From: Lachnospiraceae bacterium
GTDB lineage: Bacteria > Bacillota > Clostridia > Lachnospirales > Lachnospiraceae
Reading direction: 5' to 3'
NCBI GenBank assembly: GCA_017964745.1
Contig: JAGCRJ010000075.1
Location: forward strand, 1-16,357
Length of the DNA stretch: 16,357 nt
Shown here piece by piece: positions 7,592-15,298 of this stretch. Within the stretch, counting starts at the first letter, position 1, and each line of letters begins with the position of its first letter. A program made the position numbers and the translations under genes. A model generated the notes under the pieces. It saw only the letters and a list, made by a program, of their open reading frames with translations, ran no database searches and was not told the DNA's origin.

Positions 7592-8530
7592 TCAGATATA
7601 TGAGATTATCAGTTCCATGTTGCCGCTCATGCGGATGCACTTTGCACCCTCCGCAGTGATCAGCATATGGCTGCCCTTTTTTACTTCTTTGTCGAAGACC
7701 CTGCCCGAGCCTTCGATCACGGTCGCATTCACAAATCCCGCATCACAGTTAAAGGAAAACCCTCCCGACACCTTTACCTTCGATACGGTATATCTGTCGC
7801 ACGATGAAAGCACCGCGACACTGTTATCTTCCTGCTCCGCGTTTTTTTGTATCTGTCCGCTTATGTCGGGTGCGGGAACGGTGATGACATCAAAGCTTTT
7901 CCGAAGATGGAGCTCGCGCTTTTTGCCGTCCCTTATCCGGTCGTAATCGTAAAGCCTGTATGTGATATCACTGGACTGCTGCGTTTCGAGCAGGCAGACA
8001 CCTGCGGTTATCGAGTGGACCGTTCCGGGATCTATCTGGATGACATCTCCCTTTCTGACTCTGATCTTCCTGATCAGATCATCCCATCTTCCTTCTGACA
8101 CCATTGTCTTAAGCTCGTCCGCCGTCCTTGCATTATGGCCTATCACCAGCTCCGCATCATCCGGACAGTCGAGTATGTACCAGCATTCCTTTTTTCCGAG
8201 CGCTCCGTCTTCATGGAGCTTTGCATATTCATCATCCGGATGAACCTGTATGCTCAGGTCATCATCGGCATCGATTATCTTGACAAGGAGAGGGAATCTG
8301 TCGCCTTCGGCATTTCCGAAAAGCTCCCTGTGTTCGTTCCACAGTTCTGATAATCTCTTTCCTTTAAACTCACCGGATGCAGCAACACTCTCTCCCACAG
8401 GATGCGCCGATATTCCCCAGCACTCACCTATGTCATCGCCGGGTTCGTCATATCCGAACACTTCCCTGAGCTTCTTTCCGCCCCAGATGGTATGTGAAAA
8501 ATATGGATTTAATAATATGACTTTATCCAA
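7592..8530 (-). CDS. manA: Mannose-6-phosphate isomerase (class I, short form)
   Basis: This cupin-fold, zinc-dependent isomerase interconverts mannose-6-phosphate and fructose-6-phosphate. At 312 residues it matches the short Firmicutes ManA type. The N-terminal NPYFSHTIWGG (8-18) is typical, as is the metal site: Q95 and H97 in IQVHPDDEY, E115 in KKECWYI, and H172 in PGTVHSI; the substrate-site YRLYDYDR follows at 191-198. The start codon is TTG (8530-8528) with AAAGGA 7 bases upstream; no in-frame ATG offers a better start. It lies 16 bases after the esterase gene and 25 before the alpha-galactosidase gene. In this operon it would carry mannose, released as mannose-1-phosphate by the GH130 enzyme and converted by a phosphomannomutase encoded elsewhere, into glycolysis. 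Confidence 0.94.
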   Translation of the reverse strand: MDKVILLNPYFSHTIWGGKKLREVFGYDEPGDDIGECWGISAHPVGESVAASGEFKGKRLSELWNEHRELFGNAEGDRFPLLVKIIDADDDLSIQVHPDDEYAKLHEDGALGKKECWYILDCPDDAELVIGHNARTADELKTMVSEGRWDDLIRKIRVRKGDVIQIDPGTVHSITAGVCLLETQQSSDITYRLYDYDRIRDGKKRELHLRKSFDVITVPAPDISGQIQKNAEQEDNSVAVLSSCDRYTVSKVKVSGGFSFNCDAGFVNATVIEGSGRVFDKEVKKGSHMLITAEGAKCIRMSGNMELIISYI

Positions 8531-8546
8531 AACAAGATCCTTTCGC

Positions 8547-9686
8547 TCATCTACCCGATGCTATCACACTCACCAGGTAAAAAGGAAGTATATCGCCTTC
8601 ATGAGCTTCCGTAAGTTCTATCCTGACCGTGTGCTCTCCGCTTTTTCCGTGATCGAGCACGGTTTCGAGTGAGAGCTTGTCACCCCAGTCTTCATCAAAA
8701 TTCGCATCGAGAATGATCTCCCCGGAAGCACCCCCGTCTATCGTAACCTTTGCAACCGGCGCAGGCTTTTGTATCGTTCTTCTGTACTGGATACCGATAC
8801 ATGTGCCGGTAACCCTGAAGACCATATACGACCCTTTTTCGGTAGCGGTCCAGCCTTTTTTGAAACGGTCGAGCATACCGCTTTGTACCGATGTATCCGG
8901 CTCAAAGCCCTTACATTCTATCAGAATTCCGCCTGAATTGTCATTGCGGTATCTGACTGAATCTTCATAAGCGTTTTCGGTCTCAGGCTCCGGGATCTCT
9001 TCTTCACAGCAGGCTTCATCATCCATATGCGACCTGATCTCCTCAAGCACGGATATTATAACCGATGCGACCAGGCTGTGTCCTTTATCGTTCGGATGAA
9101 GTCCGTCGGAGGTCAGCAGATCTCTTTCGATCCGTCCGTTTTCAAGCTCGGACCATAAAGCCTTTTTCATGCTCACGCAGGGAATGCTGTATCTGTCTGC
9201 GATCATTCGGTGCACGGCTTCGGCGTTTTTGCCGTTATCATACCTGACATTGAATATCAGCATCAGTGCCCTGTCAGGTGATGACTTAAGGATCTTTCTT
9301 ACAAGCCCTTCGTATGTTTCGTGAAAATGCTCATCGCATTCATCATTGACGGAAAACTCCGCAAAGCAGATGTCGGGCTCCCGGGATAACAGATCTTCTT
9401 CCGCTCTCGCACAGCCGAACTGTGAATCCGTAGCTCCGATCCCGGCATTTATATACTTAAAACTTGCGTCCGGAAATGTCTCTTCGAACCATTCGAAAAC
9501 CTTGTGCGCATAACATTTTTCGGGCGATGAAGCAAGGCAGCCCTGAGTAATGGACCCCCCGAGAAATCCTATCCGGATCTCCCCTCCGCGGGCTGCCTTC
9601 TTCATCATATTTTTGAGCCTGCAGGCACCTTCCGTATTTTGTCCCACATCCCTCAGATCAACCTGAGGCAGATTCTCAGTGATCAT
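8547..9686 (-). CDS. SGNH/GDSL acetyl esterase with C-terminal beta-domain, CE17-like
   Basis: Residues about 35-217 form an SGNH hydrolase domain: FLGGSITQG gives the nucleophile S45, NAGIG the oxyanion glycine G82, FSVND the asparagine N114, and SDGLHPND the pair D194 and H197. An acidic linker (about 221-241) joins it to a C-terminal region (about 245-379) that looks like a beta-sandwich, possibly carbohydrate-binding. This two-domain layout, the length of 379 residues, and placement among GH130, GH36 and isomerase genes resemble the mannan O-acetyl esterases (CE17, SGNH plus CBM35) known from Roseburia beta-mannan loci. The likely role is removing acetyl groups from imported manno-oligosaccharides so that the phosphorylase can act. 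There is no signal peptide. Its ATG is 6 bases after the GH130 stop with only a weak AAGAAG directly ahead, so translational coupling is likely. The CE17 assignment rests on recalled architecture and context; a general sugar-ester deacetylase is the alternative. Confidence 0.8.
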   Translation of the reverse strand: MITENLPQVDLRDVGQNTEGACRLKNMMKKAARGGEIRIGFLGGSITQGCLASSPEKCYAHKVFEWFEETFPDASFKYINAGIGATDSQFGCARAEEDLLSREPDICFAEFSVNDECDEHFHETYEGLVRKILKSSPDRALMLIFNVRYDNGKNAEAVHRMIADRYSIPCVSMKKALWSELENGRIERDLLTSDGLHPNDKGHSLVASVIISVLEEIRSHMDDEACCEEEIPEPETENAYEDSVRYRNDNSGGILIECKGFEPDTSVQSGMLDRFKKGWTATEKGSYMVFRVTGTCIGIQYRRTIQKPAPVAKVTIDGGASGEIILDANFDEDWGDKLSLETVLDHGKSGEHTVRIELTEAHEGDILPFYLVSVIASGR

Positions 9687-9692
9687 CTTCTT

Positions 9693-10718
9693 TTATCTTA
9701 TTCCTATCTCGGTATCCGATTCCGTTACGTTGCTGTGCGCCTTGATGTAGTCAACGATAAGGTCGACCCTGGTGAATGCCACGGAAACATAGCTGTCGGC
9801 ACATCCGTAGTAAAGTGCGATCCTTCCCGTTGCGGGATCGTGTATCGTTGCGCAGGGGAAGCACACATTGGGAACGAAGCCTCTTTCCTCATACCACTCT
9901 TCGGGAGTAAGGAGATAGTTCTCACATCTGTAGAGAACCTTTGAAGGCTCATTGATATCGAGTATCGCTCCGCCGATCGAATATACATATCCGCTGCAGG
10001 TTCCGACCACTCCGTGATAGAAAAGAAGCCATCCTTCGGTAGTCTCGATGGGGGCTGCGCCTCCGCCGATCTTAAGATTCTCCCACCACTCATAGCTTCT
10101 GCTCATGACGTGACGGTGCTTTCCCCAGTAAACCATATCGGGGCTCTGGGAAAGGAAGATGTCTCCGAAGGGAGTATGGCCGGAATCCGAAGGTCTTGAA
10201 AGAAGAACGTAATTGCCGTTTATCTTTCTGGGGAAAAGAACCGCATTCCTGTTGAAAGGAATGAACGGATTCTCGATCCTGGTAAACGTCTTGAAATCCT
10301 TGGTCTTAGCGATTCCGATCGCCGCGCCGTAGAAATCCTGGCACCAGATTGCATAATAGGTATCTTCAACCTTAACAAGTCTGGGGTCGTATGCGTAAAC
10401 GGGCATGAATTCCTTTCCGTCCTCATCGACGAATCTGATCTTGTCATGCTCAAAATCCCAATGGAGTCCGTCCTTGCTTCTTCCGAAGTAGATCATGGAA
10501 ACACCGTTTCTCTGCTCTCCGCGGAATACTCCCACATACGCTCCTTCATAAGGAACAACAGCACTGTTGAAGATCCTCGCAACTCCCTCGATGGGATTTC
10601 TGTTTATAATGGGGTTTTCTTTATATCTCCAGATAGGTGCGTCCTTCAGATCGGCCGGCGCATCCTGCCAGGGCATATTTGGCACATCGGGTGCATTCAG
10701 AATCTTTACTTCACTCAT
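9693..10718 (-). CDS. GH130 beta-1,4-mannoside phosphorylase (mannooligosaccharide type likely)
   Basis: This 341-residue protein has the five-bladed beta-propeller pattern of family GH130: repeated strand blocks with FNSAVVPYEG (50-59), VGVFRGEQ (62-69), GRSKDGLHW (79-87), YDPRLV (110-115) and GGGAAPIET in the centre. D111 in YDPR matches the position of the family's proton-donor aspartate. Phosphorolysis of a beta-mannosyl bond yields mannose-1-phosphate. The compact length and N-terminus fit the GH130_2 mannooligosaccharide phosphorylases better than the longer GH130_1 mannosylglucose phosphorylases, but I am only moderately sure of the subfamily. There is no signal peptide. AAGGAG lies 8 bases before the ATG, and the gene starts 17 bases after the regulator. 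It is the central catabolic step of the operon. Confidence 0.9.
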   Translation of the reverse strand: MSEVKILNAPDVPNMPWQDAPADLKDAPIWRYKENPIINRNPIEGVARIFNSAVVPYEGAYVGVFRGEQRNGVSMIYFGRSKDGLHWDFEHDKIRFVDEDGKEFMPVYAYDPRLVKVEDTYYAIWCQDFYGAAIGIAKTKDFKTFTRIENPFIPFNRNAVLFPRKINGNYVLLSRPSDSGHTPFGDIFLSQSPDMVYWGKHRHVMSRSYEWWENLKIGGGAAPIETTEGWLLFYHGVVGTCSGYVYSIGGAILDINEPSKVLYRCENYLLTPEEWYEERGFVPNVCFPCATIHDPATGRIALYYGCADSYVSVAFTRVDLIVDYIKAHSNVTESDTEIGIR

Positions 10719-10735
10719 TTTTTAGTCTCCTTAAC

Positions 10736-11752
10736 TTAATTATTTCTGAGTTTTCTTACGCTGTTTTTCTCAACAAGCTTTCCGCATACTATATGTAAAC
10801 CTTTTTTATGTTCTTCACCCCAGGCACCCTGAAGCGCAAGCTCCACCGCCTGTTTGGACATTTCCTCGATATCGACCTCGTATGTCGTTATCTCCGTCTC
10901 ACATACTCCGGGATAATTAAAGTTATCGTATCCCGCAACGGAAATATCCTTGGGAACCCTGTATCCGTTCTTCTTAAGCTTATTGATAAGGAAACCCGCG
11001 GTAAGGTCGCAGTTACAGAAGAATGCGGTGGGCATATCCTTCGGAAGGATCAGTTTGTTATCGGTATCGGTATAGCCGGTCCTCATATCCCTGTCGTCGA
11101 TGATCCAGTCCTTCCTTATCTTGCCGCCGTGCTCCATGACGGACTTTTCGTATCCGAGATATCTGTCGGTTATCGATCCGGTGGAAAGAAGCGTTCCGAC
11201 ATATGCTATCTTTGTATGACCCATATCGTAGAGATAATTGGTCATTGTATAACCGCCGTAGAAGCTGTCGGAGATAACACTGTCGTGGAAACTCCGCGAA
11301 TCGGCAAAATCCAGATATACGATGGGCTTGAAGCCGTTCTCAAGCTCATCGAGATATCGCTGTGAAAGATTTCCGAGAACAATGAGTGTGTCGATCTTGT
11401 TCTCTTCAAGTATCCTCGGCATCTCGAGATACTCCTCCATCTCGACTGTCAGTACCTCAAGCATGGTGAAGCTGCCCATGAAGGATGCGATCTTATTCAT
11501 ATACTGGTACATCTGCCAGTAAAAGCTGGAGAATCTGGTAAGGTAGATATCCTTGGCTATGATCCCGATATGTCTGCTGGGATGCTTGGCGGCATACGTG
11601 TGCGGCTCATAACCAAGCTCCATGGCAACCTTCTTGATCTCCTCAAGTTTTGCCCTGCCGACTCCGCCCTTGCCGGAAAGAGCCTTTGATACGGACACGA
11701 TCGATACGCCTGTTTTCTCCGCAATGTCTGCTAATCTTACTTTATTGCCCAT
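10736..11752 (-). CDS. LacI/GalR-family transcriptional regulator of the mannan operon
   Basis: A LacI-type helix-turn-helix occupies residues 5-27 (VRLADIAEKTGVSIVSVSKALSG), a hinge region 48-60, and a periplasmic-binding-protein-like effector domain from about 60 to 330, for 338 residues in all. Typical core motifs are present: NKIDTLIVLG, GHTKIAYVG, PTAFFCNCDLTAGFL and VPKDISVAGYDN. The hinge reads HTYAAKH, placing H57 where most family members have the leucine that wedges into the operator's central step. It is the first gene of the operon, so it probably regulates its own transcription together with the GH130, esterase, isomerase and alpha-galactosidase genes; a manno-oligosaccharide or derived sugar is the likely inducer, by context only. 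GAGGTG lies 5 bases before the ATG and directly abuts the T-run of an upstream hairpin. Confidence 0.92.
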   Translation of the reverse strand: MGNKVRLADIAEKTGVSIVSVSKALSGKGGVGRAKLEEIKKVAMELGYEPHTYAAKHPSRHIGIIAKDIYLTRFSSFYWQMYQYMNKIASFMGSFTMLEVLTVEMEEYLEMPRILEENKIDTLIVLGNLSQRYLDELENGFKPIVYLDFADSRSFHDSVISDSFYGGYTMTNYLYDMGHTKIAYVGTLLSTGSITDRYLGYEKSVMEHGGKIRKDWIIDDRDMRTGYTDTDNKLILPKDMPTAFFCNCDLTAGFLINKLKKNGYRVPKDISVAGYDNFNYPGVCETEITTYEVDIEEMSKQAVELALQGAWGEEHKKGLHIVCGKLVEKNSVRKLRNN

Positions 11753-11763
11753 ATGATCACCTC

Positions 11764-11800
11764 AAAAAAAATACCTGTATGAAACTTAACTTCCATACAG
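11764..11800 (-). terminator. Terminator-like hairpin just before the lacI-type gene
   Basis: On the minus strand arms CTGTATGGAA (11800-11791) and TTTCATACAG (11784-11775) make a 10-bp stem with one G-U pair and a 6-base loop, followed after GTA by a run of eight T's (11771-11764). It lies 65 bases after the hybrid kinase stop, so it is well placed to end that transcript. The T-run touches the regulator's ribosome binding site. Confidence 0.7.
11775..11800. promoter_or_regulatory. Candidate operator: 26-bp near-palindrome at the predicted transcription start
   Basis: The same hairpin sequence read as DNA is an even-length near-palindrome with perfect 7-bp outer arms (CTGTATG/CATACAG) and a symmetric TTAA centre; 22 of 26 positions are symmetric. 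It begins 3 bases from the -10 hexamer and covers the expected start site, the usual place for a LacI-family operator. No binding data; assigned by position and symmetry. Confidence 0.4.
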
Positions 11801-11802
11801 AT

Positions 11803-11830
11803 ATTTTAACTGATTTTAATTAAACAACAA
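11803..11830 (-). promoter_or_regulatory. Candidate promoter of the mannan operon
   Basis: On the minus strand TTGTTG (11830-11825) and TAAAAT (11808-11803) are 16 bases apart in an AT-rich stretch. Transcription would begin near 11796, inside the near-palindrome. The -35 is weak (3 of 6), so the operon may need activation or may also be reached by read-through. Confidence 0.4.
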
Positions 11831-11865
11831 GGTTAAATTTTAGCTAAATTTTTAATTTTAAAAAT

Positions 11866-14169
11866 TTATTGTGGTTCAAATTCAAGTATAGAATCTCCGT
11901 CGGGATCGGGATCCTCCATCGCATCCTCCTCCGTAACGACTTTGGCCAGTGCATTCAGAACCCAGGAATACTCGGCGAACATCGGATCATGCTTCAGGCG
12001 GACCTCCCCAAGCTTGCCTTCCTTGGCCAGATGTTCAAGCTCGAGTGCTTTTTCGGACAGGGCAGATGCACCTATGGTTGCGGAAGTGCTCTTGAGCGAA
12101 TGGACCTGGATGCCGTAGCCTTCCATATCCCCGGCCTTAAGGAAATCCTCAAGCTTCTTCTTTTTCTCATATGAGGAGTTCAGATACTCGAGAAGGATCG
12201 ACCTGTAGAATTCCTCTTCGCCTCCGCAGTTTGAGATTCCTTTTCCGATATCGATACCGCACTTGGAAAGGTATTCAAGGCCGCGGCTGCCACCGGCTTT
12301 ATTACCCTCCGGCGCAGATCTGACGTCCGGAGTCTTTTCCATGCTGCCGACGATCTGTATCTTATCGGGAGAAATATATTTCCTCAGCATATTTTCAAGA
12401 ACCCTGCCTTCAATGGGCTTGGAAAGGTAATCGTCGAAGCCCTTGGAAATATATCTTTCCTTTGCGCCGACGACGGCGTCGGCGGTGAGGCATATGACGG
12501 GAGTCTGTCTGTTCGGACTTCCGGGGAAGCTCCTTATCTCGTGAAGCGTTTCTTCACCGTCCATCTCAGGCATTCTCTGGTCCATAAGGATCACATCATA
12601 CCTTGTCTTGAGAGTCATCTTCACCGCATCGCTTCCGCTTATCGCGGTGTCAATGTACATCTTCGTATCCTTGAGGATCTCGGTCGCGACTATCAGGTTC
12701 ATCCTTGTATCGTCGACTACAAGAATCTTCGCAGAAGGAGCAATGAAGCTCTCGTGGTAATCTTCCTTTTCCCCGATGCTCTTTTCGAATTTCTCTTTGA
12801 AGTTTCCGATCGGTTCATCGGAAACGATGCCCTGAGGAACGGTAACGGTGAAGGTGGAGCCCTTTCCGTATTCGCTCTCGACATCGATGCGTCCGTGCAT
12901 CATATCAAGAAGCATCTTGGTGATCGCAAGTCCGAGTCCCGTTCCCTCCTTGGTGCTGTTGCGCACAAGATCGAGACGCTCGAACTTCACGAAGAGCTTT
13001 CCGAGATTTTCCCTGCTGATGCCGATACCCGTATCCTTTACTTCCACCACAAGATTGAGAATGGGCTTTCCGTTTTCCGTACAGTCGGGACGCGTTCCCG
13101 AGATCTTAAGGGATACGCTTCCTTCATCCGTATATTTGACCGCGTTGTTGAGGATATTGGTGATGACCTGTCTTACCCTGACAACATCTCCGAAAAGATT
13201 GTCGGGAAGATTTTCGTCAACATCGGTCGTAAAGCTGAGCTTCTTTTCACCCGCTTTGAAATAGATCATGTTGCTGACGTCATTTAAAACGGAACTCAGC
13301 TGGTATTCGACGGGGACGATATCCATCTTGCCCTCTTCGATCTTGGTGAAGTCGAGGATATCGTTGATGATCGCAAGAAGATTGTTTCCCGCGCTGTCGA
13401 CATTTCCGGAATAGGATCTTATCCTTCCGAATGCCTCACGGTATTTATTGATATCGGGTTCCTCCATCGCTTCAGCCTTAGCGGTCTCCCTGAGTATCAT
13501 CTCGTTCATTCCGAGAACCGCATTTATGGGAGTCCTGATCTCATGGCTTGTGTTTGCGAGGAAATCCGTTTTGGCTTCATTGGCATGTCTTGCCTGCTCT
13601 AGGGCTACATCCTGCCTTATCCTTGCCTTTACGATCTCATACTGTGCGATGGAGCACATTACGACATTTGCAAGAAACATCATGGGAAGTCTCTGATAAT
13701 ACACCTCGGGGAACTGATACCCCAGCTCCCTGTACGGGGATGCGATATATACGACCATGATCAGAAGGAATACCAGATTGAAATATAATCCGTAGAACAG
13801 ATTGAAGAAAAAGAAAACTATCGGAACTCCGACAAAGAAAAGAAAGATACTTGAGCCTTCGGTTCCGCCGGTATAAAGGAAGAACGTAAAGGTTATCCAG
13901 TAAACGATGCACTGGACGTTGATGGCAAGATGCATGAGCCAGGGACGTTTCTTCTTGCCGAACTTGCAGATGCAGAAATTCACAACGGCGAAGGCCGTCA
14001 TTACCGCACAGAAAAGAGCATATTTCGCGACAAGGTAATCCCCGCGGAAGAAATTGTCCAGGGAAAGATATATGCAGAAGAGAACGAGTACCGCAAGAAT
14101 GATTATGCACAGGGTAAGGTTTACCGTTATATAGCGCTGGTCTATATGGAGCTTTTTCTTTTTTTCCAT
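11866..14169 (-). CDS. Hybrid sensor histidine kinase with receiver and HPt domains
   Basis: This 767-residue protein carries a full phosphorelay. Residues 15-175 hold about six membrane segments with short loops; there is no recognisable extracellular sensor domain. HisKA follows with the phosphoacceptor H209 in SHEIRTP, then HATPase_c (N-box N338-N342, DTGIG 379-383, EGTGLGL 408-414). The receiver (about 480-598) has D486/D487, phospho-acceptor D530, T562 and K584. A C-terminal HPt domain (about 630-735) has H690 in VHSLKSTSATIG. All catalytic residues appear present, so a His-Asp-His relay is expected, passing phosphate to a response regulator not encoded here. The tail is acidic. GGAG lies 8 bases before the ATG. 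It begins 53 bases after the SGNH gene with no terminator between, so it may be co-transcribed with the acyltransferase pair. The signal it senses is unknown. Confidence 0.93.
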   Translation of the reverse strand: MEKKKKLHIDQRYITVNLTLCIIILAVLVLFCIYLSLDNFFRGDYLVAKYALFCAVMTAFAVVNFCICKFGKKKRPWLMHLAINVQCIVYWITFTFFLYTGGTEGSSIFLFFVGVPIVFFFFNLFYGLYFNLVFLLIMVVYIASPYRELGYQFPEVYYQRLPMMFLANVVMCSIAQYEIVKARIRQDVALEQARHANEAKTDFLANTSHEIRTPINAVLGMNEMILRETAKAEAMEEPDINKYREAFGRIRSYSGNVDSAGNNLLAIINDILDFTKIEEGKMDIVPVEYQLSSVLNDVSNMIYFKAGEKKLSFTTDVDENLPDNLFGDVVRVRQVITNILNNAVKYTDEGSVSLKISGTRPDCTENGKPILNLVVEVKDTGIGISRENLGKLFVKFERLDLVRNSTKEGTGLGLAITKMLLDMMHGRIDVESEYGKGSTFTVTVPQGIVSDEPIGNFKEKFEKSIGEKEDYHESFIAPSAKILVVDDTRMNLIVATEILKDTKMYIDTAISGSDAVKMTLKTRYDVILMDQRMPEMDGEETLHEIRSFPGSPNRQTPVICLTADAVVGAKERYISKGFDDYLSKPIEGRVLENMLRKYISPDKIQIVGSMEKTPDVRSAPEGNKAGGSRGLEYLSKCGIDIGKGISNCGGEEEFYRSILLEYLNSSYEKKKKLEDFLKAGDMEGYGIQVHSLKSTSATIGASALSEKALELEHLAKEGKLGEVRLKHDPMFAEYSWVLNALAKVVTEEDAMEDPDPDGDSILEFEPQ

Positions 14170-14222
14170 ATGATCTTCTCCCGGTTTAAACGACCTGATA
14201 TTTTAAGCTTTGACGCTTTTGA

Positions 14223-15296
14223 TCATCTGTACATCTGGGAATAATCGTAGTTCATATAAAAGTCTTCGATCTTATCAAAGTATTCCTTATACGAATCTCC
14301 GGTAAGCTCATGCTCACCCTTCGCCATGCATTCGAGTATCATATCCGACACTTCTCCGCTGTAGTGCTGGAGATCGGAGTAATTATCCAGGTTTGTGACA
14401 AGACCGGTGTCGTCATAAAAGCAGAACACATGGGCATTGTCATACTTAAGGACTTCCTCCGTGAGTATCTCCATGATCTCAATATACGCCGGGAGATCTC
14501 CCGTCACAATATGATTTCCGTACCAGTCGGCAATGCAGTACGGCGGAATGAAATAATAGAATTCGACTTCCGGGTATGCCTCGATATTGGCGGTGAGATT
14601 TGCCCTGATATTCTCAAGCAGCATCTGCCTGTCTTCGTCCGACAGTCCCTTAAACTCCTTCGCAGGCTCCGCTTGATCGATATACTTAAGAACATATGCC
14701 GCGCCGAGAGGTCTGTCCTCGGCAAATCTCATATACGTATCAAAGTTATCTCCGGGAATGCCCTTTGCCGTTCGGATAAGTTCGGCATTTACATACTCAA
14801 ACAATACATCCGCATTATAGACATAAGCATCGTCATTGAAGAGATTGTCATCTGTGAGAAAGGACGGATCCGCAGCCTCGGGATTGCGGTAACCGGCTTC
14901 CGACATCGCAAAGAACGTGTCCATGCTCCTGATGACAAGACGGATATCCGGATTTGACTCGAGTGCGGTTCTTTCACCGTCGCCTATCTCCTTATAATAT
15001 CCTCCGGCATATGCGGCCTTTACGCTTGTCACTCCGAAAAGCTCATCCGCAAGGCTTGTCCTGAAATTCTCAGTGACCGATGTTCCGGTTATCAGCGCAT
15101 CATATTCGAAATTTCTGACAATGCCGTCATTTTGATATCTCTCATTGTCAAGGATATAGGAAATGCCGCGTACGGGGCCGTGAAAATGGAAGAACGGATC
15201 GACCCACACGACAAGAGCCGCCACCGCTGCCATCAGCGCTGCCGTAAGCACAAGAGCCTGTATGAGAAATTTTTTCCAGGTCTTCTTATCTTCCAT
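14223..15296 (-). CDS. Membrane-anchored SGNH-like partner of the MBOAT acyltransferase (AlgJ/AlgX/DltD-like role)
   Basis: This 357-residue protein has one N-terminal hydrophobic segment (about 11-31), which should anchor it with the rest outside the membrane. A candidate SGNH catalytic set is visible: S73 in ALITGTSVTENF (67-78), and D308 with H311 in YSDLQHYS near the C-terminus. I recognise the NERYQNDG to ITGTS region as a family found beside MBOAT genes in Firmicutes, but it has no firm name. By analogy with AlgJ, AlgX and PatB it would help pass an acyl group, usually acetyl, from the MBOAT channel to a surface polysaccharide or other cell-envelope acceptor. Its ATG is 2 bases after the MBOAT stop with no clear ribosome binding site, which implies translational coupling. 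The substrate is not visible from the sequence. Confidence 0.8.
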   Translation of the reverse strand: MEDKKTWKKFLIQALVLTAALMAAVAALVVWVDPFFHFHGPVRGISYILDNERYQNDGIVRNFEYDALITGTSVTENFRTSLADELFGVTSVKAAYAGGYYKEIGDGERTALESNPDIRLVIRSMDTFFAMSEAGYRNPEAADPSFLTDDNLFNDDAYVYNADVLFEYVNAELIRTAKGIPGDNFDTYMRFAEDRPLGAAYVLKYIDQAEPAKEFKGLSDEDRQMLLENIRANLTANIEAYPEVEFYYFIPPYCIADWYGNHIVTGDLPAYIEIMEILTEEVLKYDNAHVFCFYDDTGLVTNLDNYSDLQHYSGEVSDMILECMAKGEHELTGDSYKEYFDKIEDFYMNYDYSQMYR

Positions 15297-15298
15297 GA

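Noticed and set aside
12541..13287. Plus-strand frame of 248 codons opposite the second hybrid kinase
   Set aside because: No motif and no independent gene signals; antisense to the HATPase and receiver regions.
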